DNA of 64,000 bases from Paenalicyclobacillus macrosporangiidus (GTDB lineage Bacteria; Bacillota; Bacilli; Alicyclobacillales; Alicyclobacillaceae). The position numbers were made by a program, and so were the translations under genes. Below the pieces are notes generated by a model. The model was not told the origin of the DNA, did not search any database, and saw only the letters and a program-made list of their open reading frames with translations. Every line of letters starts with the position of its first letter. Positions within the stretch are counted from its first letter, which is position 1. The DNA is taken from positions 124,001 through 188,000 of the forward strand of contig NZ_FPBV01000005.1 in the NCBI RefSeq assembly GCF_900116805.1, read 5' to 3'. Below, piece after piece: positions 55,254 to 62,242 of this stretch.

Positions 55254-57463
55254 CAGCCTCGTCCGCCTCCTCCGACGCGCGCGACGCCGGCAAATCCGCC
55301 GCCGCCCCCTCCGGCGCCGAAGCCGCCCAGGCCCAACCCGAAGTTGCGTCCGCTGCTCGCCGCCTGCGCCTGGGCCTGCGCGGTCTGCTCCGGCAGCACC
55401 AGCACAATCTGTTCACCCTCCTGCAGCCCCGCCGTGATCTCGACCGTGCTCGATCCCATCAGGCCAATCTGCACCGGCTGGAAGTAGGTGCCCGGCGGGA
55501 CCAGGCTGTTGCTGCTGCCGGTCGATCGCGCCGTCCGCCCGCCAGCTCCGCTGGCACCGCCCGCGCCTGCGGACCCGCTCGATCCGTTCGCGCCCCCAAA
55601 TCCACCGGCACCTCCGCCGAAGCCTCCGGAGCCGCCCGCAGCACCTGATCCGCCGAAGCCGCCGGCTTCGCCGGTGCCGTTCCCGGCCCCGCCGAATCCG
55701 CGGCGCCCGCCGCCATAGCCTCCACCAAAGCCTGCGCCGCTCCCGGCCTCACCGGTGCCGTTGGCGGTCCGCGTCGTGTTACCGCCGGATCGCCCGGCTG
55801 GCGTCCCGACCACGTACACGCCCTCGACGTTGCCCATCTGGTGCAGGGCGATGGCCGGCACCGTCAGCACGTGCGTCTTCTGCGCTGTCGTGATGATGGC
55901 GCTCGCCGTCATGCCCGGCTTGAGCTTGCCCGAGCTGTTGTCCACCGTCGCAATCACCGTGTACTGCGTGACGTTCTGCGTCACCTGCGGCGTCGGATAC
56001 ACCTCGACGATGGTGCCTTGGAAGGTGTCGTTCGGGTACGCCGGCACCGTGATGGTCACCGGCTGGCCCGGCTGAACGGAGCCAATCTGCGACTCACTCA
56101 CGCTAAGGCTCGCCTGCAGGTCCTTTGCGTTGAGGTCCTGGATCACGATGACCGACGATGACGAGGAACCTGACGACGAGCTGCTCGACGTCGAACCGGG
56201 CTTTTGCCCCACCGTCGCGTTGACCGCCGTCACCACGCCGTCAATCGGCGCGGTCAACTGCGTCTGCTGCAGCGCCAGTTGGGCCTGCTCCACCTGAGCC
56301 TGAGCGTTCGCCACTGCCGCCTGATCCGACGCGATGGTGGCATTGTTTGCGGGCTGTTGATCGTTTTGCAGCGTGAGCTGCGCTTGCTTCAAGGCCTGTT
56401 CTGCATTGGTGACGGCGTTCTTCGCGTTGTCGAGCGCTTGCTGTGCGCTCGTTCGATCGTTGAACTGCTGTTGCGCCAATTGTAAATTCTGTTGCGCTTC
56501 GTTCAGTTGTTCTTGGTACTTCTGTTGATCATTGTTCAGTTGCGCTTGGTCCGCTTCGACCTTCTGTTGGTCGTTCTTCACCGCCTGTTGGGCGTTTTGA
56601 ATCGCGGTGTAGGCGTTGTTCAATGTCTGATATTCCGTCTGCGCCGTGTTCATCACGGACTGATACGGATTGGAACCTGAGTACCCCGCCTTCTGCCAAT
56701 TGATGTACAAACTCTGTGCACTCTGGTAGGCCTGATACGCCTGTTGAACCTGTTCTTGGGTGACGTTTCCGTATTGAGCGATGGTGTTCTGAAGGGTTTG
56801 TTGATCCTGCTGGAGTGTGGCCTGGTCGTCTGCCAGTGTGCGTTTGTCATTGTCCAGTGCCAGGTTGAGTTGCTGTTGCGCTTGTGTCACCGCATTCTGT
56901 GCGTTTTGCAGTTGTGACATATCGCTGGTGCGGTCGTTGTACGCCGCGAGCTGGTTTTGATACGCCTGTTGCGCTTGCTGCAGCGCCGTCTGCGCTTTCT
57001 CCACGTTGAGTTTGTCCATCGCAATCTGAGCACTGCTGGTGCCCTGTTGATCCTGTGCCAACCGCGCCTGAGCCGACGCGAGGCTCGCCTGGGCCTGCTG
57101 CAGTTGGATCTTCGCATCGGAATCATCGATGCGGGCCAGCACCTGCCCCTTTTTGACCTTATCACCGACCTTGACGTTTACCGCCGTGACCACCGCCGAA
57201 CCAGTGGAGCCTTGAAAATCCAGGTCGACCTCGCTCGGGGCCTGGATGGTTCCGGTGGCGGACACGGTCTGCGTGATGGAACCGTACCGAACCGTGTACA
57301 GTTGGTATGCCGATGCCGCGTTTGTGGCACGCAGCCGGTGAATGGTCAACGGGATGCCTGTTCCGAGCACCACGACCAGTGCGATGCCGCCATATAGCCA
57401 CTTTCGCCGGGACTTTCGCCGCGGTTTGAGCTCCAATGAGCGGGTTTCCATGTTTACGCTCAA
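55253..57463 (-). CDS. MacA-like exporter adaptor with very long coiled coil and Gly-rich tail
   Basis: A 736-residue membrane-fusion-type adaptor. It has one N-terminal helix (about 22-42), a biotinyl-lipoyl half-motif (VNVKVGDKVKKGQVLARID), a Gln/Ala-rich coiled coil of about 320 residues, the second lipoyl half (APIDGVVTAVNATVG), a Ser-rich loop and beta-barrel domain, and then a Gly-rich section of about 100 residues (FGGGYGGGRRG and variants) that splits the C-terminal domain, plus a Gly-rich end. Usual MacA-like proteins have about 370-480 residues. The TTG at 57463 is preferred since GGGAGGAAG precedes it; an ATG four codons on is possible. It heads the three-gene exporter operon. Confidence 0.85.
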   Translation of the reverse strand: MSVNMETRSLELKPRRKSRRKWLYGGIALVVVLGTGIPLTIHRLRATNAASAYQLYTVRYGSITQTVSATGTIQAPSEVDLDFQGSTGSAVVTAVNVKVGDKVKKGQVLARIDDSDAKIQLQQAQASLASAQARLAQDQQGTSSAQIAMDKLNVEKAQTALQQAQQAYQNQLAAYNDRTSDMSQLQNAQNAVTQAQQQLNLALDNDKRTLADDQATLQQDQQTLQNTIAQYGNVTQEQVQQAYQAYQSAQSLYINWQKAGYSGSNPYQSVMNTAQTEYQTLNNAYTAIQNAQQAVKNDQQKVEADQAQLNNDQQKYQEQLNEAQQNLQLAQQQFNDRTSAQQALDNAKNAVTNAEQALKQAQLTLQNDQQPANNATIASDQAAVANAQAQVEQAQLALQQTQLTAPIDGVVTAVNATVGQKPGSTSSSSSSGSSSSSVIVIQDLNAKDLQASLSVSESQIGSVQPGQPVTITVPAYPNDTFQGTIVEVYPTPQVTQNVTQYTVIATVDNSSGKLKPGMTASAIITTAQKTHVLTVPAIALHQMGNVEGVYVVGTPAGRSGGNTTRTANGTGEAGSGAGFGGGYGGGRRGFGGAGNGTGEAGGFGGSGAAGGSGGFGGGAGGFGGANGSSGSAGAGGASGAGGRTARSTGSSNSLVPPGTYFQPVQIGLMGSSTVEITAGLQEGEQIVLVLPEQTAQAQAQAASSGRNFGLGLGGFGAGGGGGGFAGVARVGGGGRG

Positions 57464-57582
57464 TTCTGCTTCCTCCCTCTCTGGTATTGCAATCAGCCCG
57501 CCCTGGCAAGCGGAAGGGCACCTCGTGCCGCAGCAGTGAGCAGTCACCCGATCAACATTTTAATCTGTAAACCACCGTCTCT

Positions 57583-57604
57583 AGCTGAAAGTTGGCTGAA
57601 AGTT
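57583..57604 (-). promoter_or_regulatory. Tandem 11-bp direct repeat upstream of the exporter operon
   Basis: AGCTGAAAGTT (57583-57593) and GGCTGAAAGTT (57594-57604) lie head to tail with no gap. Direct repeats with an 11-base period on one face are typical binding sites of OmpR/PhoB-type response regulators. They are 120 bases before the adaptor start. A promoter is not obvious. Confidence 0.5.
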
Positions 57605-57689
57605 TATGAGGCAAACGCGGATTTGGATAGGGCAGCTCGTTGTTTTCGCAGCCGCGTGCTCTTCGTGGCCGCCCTTCCCGGGACGGAAG

Positions 57690-58015
57690 GCGGGTCCAAC
57701 GGGCGCGCCAACCAAAGATGATATTGCCCGATCGGTCTCCAGGCCCCATCCTCAGCGCGGGCACCCTGCGTACCGCCCGTGCCGTCGCTGACCGTAAGCC
57801 AGGTTCTCGTACAAAAGCCCCATGTTCAACAGCCTTCGCCTGCGATGGGGCGGCAGGTTAAACCAGCTCCTCTTACAAAATCGGCGCCCGAGGCTCGTCC
57901 GGGTGTGCCATTAATACGAAAACCTGGCTCTCATGGCGGCGGAGCAGCTGTCGGCCCCGGCTGAGACCCCACTTTAACCGGCGAAATCGGATAATCGCTT
58001 TGGCTGTACGCTCCA
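57690..58015. repeat. Third, diverged copy of the four-box non-coding element
   Basis: It has the same order as the copies near 52 kb: a GGCGGGTCC...GGGCGCGCC block, GTAAGCCAGGTTCTCGTA (57794-57811, 17 of 18 bases as in copy A), TTACAAAATCGG, then TTAATACGAAAACCTGG (57911-57927) and TTTAACCGGCGAAATCGG. Here box 1 (57797-57811) and box 3 (57914-57928) are inverted repeats, 14 of 15 bases. Another CGATTTTCCGGCC lies at 58199-58211. No gene can be supported in 57464-58254. Confidence 0.7.
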
Positions 58016-58254
58016 ACTGATGTCGGATGAGTCGAATGGCGGGCGCATCCGGGCCCGCCGACCTTAACAACACTGAATCAACTGGTCGCCGGTCAAGGCG
58101 CCCTTGGGGTGGAAAAGGCATGGGTCCCAACGCGCCCGGGGCAAGTCAAGCACAAAACGGAGTTTGTGGACTGATGGCCGAGGTGTACCCGTGGGACTCG
58201 ATTTTCCGGCCGTGAATGAAATGGTCATTTGGGACATAAGAAATCAAAAACCCG

Positions 58255-58650
58255 TCACAAGACGGGCAATGAGTGGCTATGCTCGTGAAGCCATTCCGCA
58301 ATCTCCTCAAGCTCCGCTTGTCCATTAGCTACGCGCATGCAAAACGCATAGCCATCGTCTTGGTCCACAACCAAGTGAAAGCCGTTCAGGTACAAGAAGG
58401 TCCAGGCGCAAAGGAATGCCGTACGTTTGTTACCATCCACGAAGAATTGTCGCGTGGCGAAACCTTCAAGGTACACCGCGGCTTTAAGAAATAAGCCAGG
58501 ATACAATTCAGACCCATATACCTCCATCGTGGGTTTCTGGGCCATGAATTCAATCGCTCCTGGCTCATGTTCGCCGGGCACACCGCCGTATCGTTCAATG
58601 GCCTCGGCGTGAATTTGACGAATATCATCGGCCGAAAGGTACCGAATCAA
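58255..58650 (-). CDS. doc: Death-on-curing (Doc) type toxin of the Fic superfamily
   Basis: A 131-residue all-helical protein. The Fic/Doc signature HxFxDxNKR appears as QFFVDGNKR (residues 68-76), so the usual histidine is Gln68 while Asp72, Asn74, Lys75 and Arg76 are kept. MIRYLSADDIRQIHAEAIERYGG at the start (as LSADDIRQIH) and the GAIEFMAQKP block are typical of Doc. In phage P1, Doc phosphorylates EF-Tu. The TTG start is inside the stop (TTGA) of a 37-codon ORF which is likely the antitoxin. Whether the Gln variant is still toxic is unknown. Confidence 0.85.
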   Translation of the reverse strand: MIRYLSADDIRQIHAEAIERYGGVPGEHEPGAIEFMAQKPTMEVYGSELYPGLFLKAAVYLEGFATRQFFVDGNKRTAFLCAWTFLYLNGFHLVVDQDDGYAFCMRVANGQAELEEIAEWLHEHSHSLPVL

Positions 58651-58760
58651 CTCTTTGACAGCCTCCGGAGCAGGCTGTCATTTTCTTTGCAGGCCTGCTC
58701 CACAATCCTTCGAATCGGCGTATTGCGCACCTTAGGCTGCTCCTTGGTGTTCAGAGACAT
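58647..58760 (-). CDS. Very small ORF overlapping doc, likely antitoxin
   Basis: A 37-residue frame read directly from the sequence: the ATG at 58760 follows GGAAGGAG at good spacing and the product begins MSLNTKEQPKVRNTPIRRI and ends with a charged LLRRLSKS. Its TGA overlaps the TTG start of the doc gene by three bases, so translation is coupled. It has no room for a full Phd DNA-binding domain (about 73 residues in P1). It may be a minimal toxin-neutralising peptide like the C-terminal half of Phd. Size and position suggest this; there is no sequence proof. Confidence 0.6.
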   Translation of the reverse strand: MSLNTKEQPKVRNTPIRRIVEQACKENDSLLRRLSKS

Positions 58761-58804
58761 GGAATCGTCTCCTTCCTTCACCAGCTACACCTCCCAGAAC
58801 AGCT

Positions 58805-58822
58805 TTGACATATATATGCCAA
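58805..58822 (-). promoter_or_regulatory. Palindromic operator before the toxin-antitoxin operon
   Basis: TTGACATAT joined to ATATGCCAA is an 18-bp palindrome with a single mismatched pair, AT-rich in a GC-rich setting, 45 bases before the small ORF. Such palindromes are bound by Phd/Doc-type complexes in autoregulation. Confidence 0.6.
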
Positions 58823-58883
58823 GCTCATTCAGGGAGTGTATCCATTGTACCCGCAATTTTATAAGAGGTCTATCACACATTAC

Positions 58884-58994
58884 CTATGGGCTCCACCGAT
58901 CTACATTCGCCATCCGCTCCTCAGGTATAGAGCCGTCGCTCATCAACTCGCGGAGGCGATCAAACGTCTCGCAGGTCAGGCATTGCCCAAGCAT
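58884..58994 (-). CDS. Possible small ORF or gene remnant
   Basis: A 36-codon frame with protein-like content: a CLTCETFDRLRELMSDGSIP block with a CxxC and a charged amphipathic helix. It starts at an ATG at 58994 without a binding site. It could be the end of a decayed gene. The rest of the gap 58761-59295 holds only the operator at 58805, a hairpin at 59056 and the pgsA promoter. Confidence 0.25.
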   Translation of the reverse strand: MLGQCLTCETFDRLRELMSDGSIPEERMANVDRWSP

Positions 58995-59055
58995 CCGCGG
59001 GCTAGGTCCTGATGAGGCGTTCTCTTCTTGTCCAGCCCTCCACATGCAGTACTAA

Positions 59056-59115
59056 GGCGGGCCCGTCGGGGTCGGCCGACCAAACGATAGTGAAAATGAT
59101 AGTGACCGGCCCGCC
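59056..59115. repeat. Long hairpin with a direct repeat in its loop
   Basis: GGCGGGCC (59056-59063) and GGCCCGCC (59108-59115) are inverted repeats. Between them GATAGTGA occurs twice (59086-59093 and 59098-59105) four bases apart. The GGCGGGCCC arms resemble the blocks at the edge of the four-box elements. Confidence 0.5.
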
Positions 59116-59239
59116 GCGCAGCCTCGTTTAAGGCCTGGACCCGACCCCCTCCGCGTGGTAAATCAGGAGGCCAGCCCCATCCGGGGCACCCCGCCCCAGA
59201 AAGTCGCATATCCCCTACCATTCCTTGGACGCCTGCTCA

Positions 59240-59269
59240 TTGCACCTTCGGCGCGGCGGACGATATAAT
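59240..59269 (+). promoter_or_regulatory. Sigma-A promoter of the pgsA-like gene
   Basis: TTGCAC (59240-59245) and TATAAT (59264-59269) are 18 bases apart, 26 bases before the GTG start at 59296. Confidence 0.65.
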
Positions 59270-59295
59270 GACCATGGGTAAGAGGGGGTTTACCG

Positions 59296-59835
59296 GTGAA
59301 TCTCCCCAATACGTTGACACTGTTTCGTTTTGTCCTCATCCCGTTGTATCTGTGGGCCTTTTACGCGACCGACAGCGAACACAAGGTAGGGGCGCTGCTC
59401 ATCCTGTTGTTGGCCGGCGCGACCGACGTCCTCGACGGGTACCTCGCCCGCCGGAGCGGTCAGACCACCCAGGCCGGACAACTGCTTGATCCGCTCGCCG
59501 ACAAATGTATGATGTTGGCGGTGTTTTTTACGTTGATAGAATCGGATCGCGTGCCCTGGCTGGTGGCGGGGCTCCTGCTGCTGCGGGACGCCTCGATGAT
59601 CTTGGGCGGCACGTTCTTTTATTTTCAGGGGAAACGGGCTGTTCCGAAGGCGAACCGTTGGGGGAAGGCCTCGACCGTCTGCTACTACGTCACCATCTGC
59701 GCGGTCATGCTCGTATGGCCGAGCCCCGGTGTGGTGCTCGGCCTGCTTTGGTTCACCGTGATTCTGTCTTACGTCGCGATGCTCATCTATCTCGTCAACA
59801 TGGAGATCATCGACGTTCACCGCCGCGTCCTCTGA
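59296..59835 (+). CDS. pgsA: CDP-alcohol phosphatidyltransferase, PgsA-like
   Basis: A 179-residue membrane enzyme of the CDP-alcohol phosphatidyltransferase family, probably making phosphatidylglycerophosphate from CDP-diacylglycerol. The catalytic signature DGxxAR(8)GxxxDxxxD is seen as DVLDGYLARRSGQTTQ followed by GQLLDPLADK. Several hydrophobic helices follow. The GTG start at 59296 follows AAGAGGGGGTTT. As Bacilli often carry a second copy, this may be a paralogue and not the housekeeping enzyme. Confidence 0.85.
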   Translation: MNLPNTLTLFRFVLIPLYLWAFYATDSEHKVGALLILLLAGATDVLDGYLARRSGQTTQAGQLLDPLADKCMMLAVFFTLIESDRVPWLVAGLLLLRDASMILGGTFFYFQGKRAVPKANRWGKASTVCYYVTICAVMLVWPSPGVVLGLLWFTVILSYVAMLIYLVNMEIIDVHRRVL

Positions 59836-60069
59836 ACGGCGCATGCCGGAGGCGGCGGGGCGGCCGCCCGGTATGTACGCAACCGAAGGTTCGCGTTCCC
59901 AAAGCCGCCTGACCCCGCGTATCCAGCGTGACACACGGTGCTGCAGCCCGTCCGCCGCCGCGCACGCGGCTCCGGCCATCGCCTTCATCACCCCGGCGCA
60001 TTCGGTCTGCGGACGAGCCCAACACCTATGCCAACCCCCCGGGCACCAGTCCCGGCGGGATTGGTCCTA

Positions 60070-60098
60070 TTGTGCGCAGGCGCGCCGGGGATTATAAA
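60070..60098 (+). promoter_or_regulatory. Candidate sigma-A promoter of fabZ
   Basis: TTGTGC (60070-60075) and TATAAA (60093-60098) are 17 bases apart and 27 bases before the fabZ ATG. The rest of the gap after pgsA (59836-60069) shows nothing. Confidence 0.5.
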
Positions 60099-60124
60099 CA
60101 CGCACCCACCTTGGAGGGATCCTG

Positions 60125-60562
60125 ATGGAATGGACCTTGCCCTTGTATGCGGAGGACATCCGCAAGATCCTGCCGCATCGTTATCCGTTTTTGCTGGTCG
60201 ATCGCGTCGTCGCCCTTGAACCGGGCAAATTCGCCGCGGGCTTCAAGAACGTGACCGCCAACGAGCCTCACTTCAACGGCCACTTCCCGGACTACAACCT
60301 GATGCCGGGCGTCCTCATCATGGAGGCGATGGCGCAGCTCGGCGGCATCGCGCTGTTGACCGTGCCGGAGCTTCAGGGCAAGCTGCCGATGTTCGCGGGG
60401 ATCGATCACGCCCGTTTCCGCGGCCAGGTCCGCCCGGGCGACCGCTTGGAGATGGAGACGTACATTGACCGCCTGCGCGGCGGCATGGGCAAGGGCCACG
60501 GCGTCGCCAAGGTGGACGACAAGGTGGTGGCCGAGGGCGAGATCCTCTTCGCCCTCGCCTGA
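60125..60562 (+). CDS. fabZ: 3-hydroxyacyl-[acyl-carrier-protein] dehydratase FabZ
   Basis: A 145-residue hot-dog fold enzyme that removes water from 3-hydroxyacyl-ACP in fatty acid synthesis. The catalytic pair is His53 in NGHFPDYNLMPGVLI and Glu67 in EAMAQ. The N-terminal ILPHRYPFLLVDRV is diagnostic of FabZ over FabA. The ATG follows TTGGAGGGATCCTG. In Bacillus fabZ also lies close after mbl-flhO-flhP, so its place here is expected. Confidence 0.96.
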   Translation: MEWTLPLYAEDIRKILPHRYPFLLVDRVVALEPGKFAAGFKNVTANEPHFNGHFPDYNLMPGVLIMEAMAQLGGIALLTVPELQGKLPMFAGIDHARFRGQVRPGDRLEMETYIDRLRGGMGKGHGVAKVDDKVVAEGEILFALA

Positions 60563-60576
60563 CGTCCGGCCCCGCG

Positions 60577-60606
60577 GCCGGTGGGGACCCTGGCCGCCCC
60601 ACCGGC
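60577..60606. terminator. Hairpin between the convergent fabZ and sigma factor genes
   Basis: GCCGGTGGGG (60577-60586) pairs perfectly with CCCCACCGGC (60597-60606) over a ten-base loop. There is no T-tract on the plus strand side. Confidence 0.5.
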
Positions 60607-60657
60607 GGGCCCCGGGGCAGGGTCATACCCTCGTCCGAGGCGTCCGCTCCTGACGGC

Positions 60658-61284
60658 TCAATTCCGCTCCTGCAGCGCGGCCCGGAGTTTTCTCAGGCCG
60701 CGCTTGCGCCACGTCTTACACGTTTCCCGGTCCACCCCAAATCGGGCAGCCAGTTCGGGCAGCGTCCAACCCTCGACGAGCGCCTCGACGCCAATCCGCT
60801 CTCGTGGGCTGAGCCCGGCCTGGACAAACAAGATGCGCCATTCCGCCTCGAGGGCCGCTTCCGGCATGCCGAACCTTCCGTCTGCCATCACCATTGACCC
60901 CAAAGCGCCTGAACTGTCCCCGCGCGCCAGCGCCCGGTCCCACACGGCATCCCATCCCTCGCCCTCCGGCCCTCCGTCGTCGTACACCCATCGCGCCTGC
61001 CGCACCCACTCCCGGCGCATGGCGGTGCGCACGCCACCTCGCACCATCGCGTGGACGAAAGCGGGGAAGGGCACCGATCGGTCAGGGTCATACGCGTACA
61101 CGGCCGTGATGAGGGCCACGTAGCCTTCCTGCACCGCGTCCTCGTACCACGCTCCGCGGTAGCGCCGTGCCGCGGCCAATACCACGTTGGAGAACTCCGC
61201 CACCAATTCGGCCATCGCCAGCATATCCCCCTGCTGAGCGGCCAACACTTCGGCCAACCAATCTTTTTGCTGCTCCACCTGCAT
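60658..61284 (-). CDS. RNA polymerase sigma-70 family factor
   Basis: A 208-residue sigma factor. Region 2 is visible as YEDAVQEGYVALITAVYAYDPDRSVPFPAFVHAMVRGGVRTAMRR (as DAVQEGYVALITAV, the core-binding and -10 part), and region 4 as LSPRERIGVEALVEGWTLPELAARFGVDRETCKTWRKRGLRKLR (as LPELAARFGVDRETCKTWRKR). Region 3 is mostly absent, with an Asp/Gly-rich linker instead. The ATG at 61284 follows AGGAGCGA. It is transcribed divergently from a ComK-like gene. The regulon and any anti-sigma are not visible. Confidence 0.85.
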   Translation of the reverse strand: MQVEQQKDWLAEVLAAQQGDMLAMAELVAEFSNVVLAAARRYRGAWYEDAVQEGYVALITAVYAYDPDRSVPFPAFVHAMVRGGVRTAMRREWVRQARWVYDDGGPEGEGWDAVWDRALARGDSSGALGSMVMADGRFGMPEAALEAEWRILFVQAGLSPRERIGVEALVEGWTLPELAARFGVDRETCKTWRKRGLRKLRAALQERN

Positions 61285-61498
61285 TCGCTCCTGGTGGAGG
61301 CCGGCCTCCAAAGATTGCGCGCAGCCTCAGCGTACGGGAGAGAAGAGACTGGAATCGAAGGAAGACATCCCCGCGTCTTTCGATGCCTGGCCTGTACATC
61401 ACCGGTGATTTCTCGGTTCTTGCCCCGTCACAACCAACCGACTTCACAACAAGTCTGAAATAATAAACGATTATCTTCCGGCTGAATAGGAAATCTAT

Positions 61499-61504
61499 TA
61501 TAAT
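61499..61504 (+). promoter_or_regulatory. -10 box of the ComK-like gene
   Basis: TATAAT lies at 61499-61504 in an AT-rich section 70 bases before the start. A -35 box at 17 bases (TTCCGG, 61476-61481) is poor, so activation by a regulator is likely. Between 61285 and 61573 no further gene is seen. Confidence 0.4.
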
Positions 61505-61573
61505 CGCGGCAGGGTTATGAAATTCAGTCAAGCCCAGAAGGGTAATAGGGGTGGAAGGGGATGGTGATTTCCC

Positions 61574-62128
61574 GTGTGGCACACGCTTGAACCCGGTGTG
61601 CCGGCGTATCTGGAACGGCACGTGATGCCGCCCGACGAGCAGTGGATTCCGTACATCGAAGCGTGGGAGCCGATGTACATACTCGGGCACGGGAACGCCT
61701 GCCGGGTGCACTACGAAAACGGGGGGCGAGCGTATTTTGGCCTGACGTCCAAGAGTCTACTGCAGCGGGTCGCAAAGTATCACGCCATTGATTTGAACGG
61801 GTTGCGGCAGCATTTCTACGCGGCCACACGCCGCAGCCAGACACCGCCGCTGCCGGTCGCTTCCCGTGGCCTGGTGTTTTTTGCGTTCAAGGCGCGTTCG
61901 TATCAAGATCGCCGCTGGCGCAATGACGGGGCGATGGGGTATGTGGCGAACGAGCGCATTCAGCGGTGGGAGGCGGTCCCCGGCGTGGGACGCCCCAGAA
62001 TCCGTGTGACGCTGCAGTCGGGTGCGGAATTCGAGGCTCTGATGCGTGCAGGGCATTTTCAAGCGGCCATTGACACCGCGGAGTATTTTCAGTTCTATCT
62101 CATCAAGCGGCGGATCCAGCCGCATTGA
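61574..62128 (+). CDS. comK: Probable competence transcription factor ComK-like protein
   Basis: A 184-residue protein. It shares the layout of ComK: a basic hydrophobic section SLLQRVAKYHAIDLNGLRQHF, then TPPLPVASRGLVFFAFKARS, corresponding to the PPI...IFLFPT block of Bacillus ComK, then a Gly/aromatic strand (AMGYVANERI). I see no clear N-terminal domain of the Bacillus protein. The GTG at 61574 follows AGGGGATGGTGATTTCC. ComK activates DNA-uptake genes in Bacillus. The assignment is from a family-like pattern and remains moderate; an unrelated regulator is the alternative. Confidence 0.5.
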   Translation: MWHTLEPGVPAYLERHVMPPDEQWIPYIEAWEPMYILGHGNACRVHYENGGRAYFGLTSKSLLQRVAKYHAIDLNGLRQHFYAATRRSQTPPLPVASRGLVFFAFKARSYQDRRWRNDGAMGYVANERIQRWEAVPGVGRPRIRVTLQSGAEFEALMRAGHFQAAIDTAEYFQFYLIKRRIQPH

Positions 62129-62242
62129 GGGAAGATGTGCCGGGTACGAGCCAAGCCTACCGTCAGGCGGGCCGCCTGCTCGTGGCGGTGACGACGGCGA
62201 GCCCCGGGCGTCCCACCGGCCCGGCGCCCGTCCCTCCGGACG

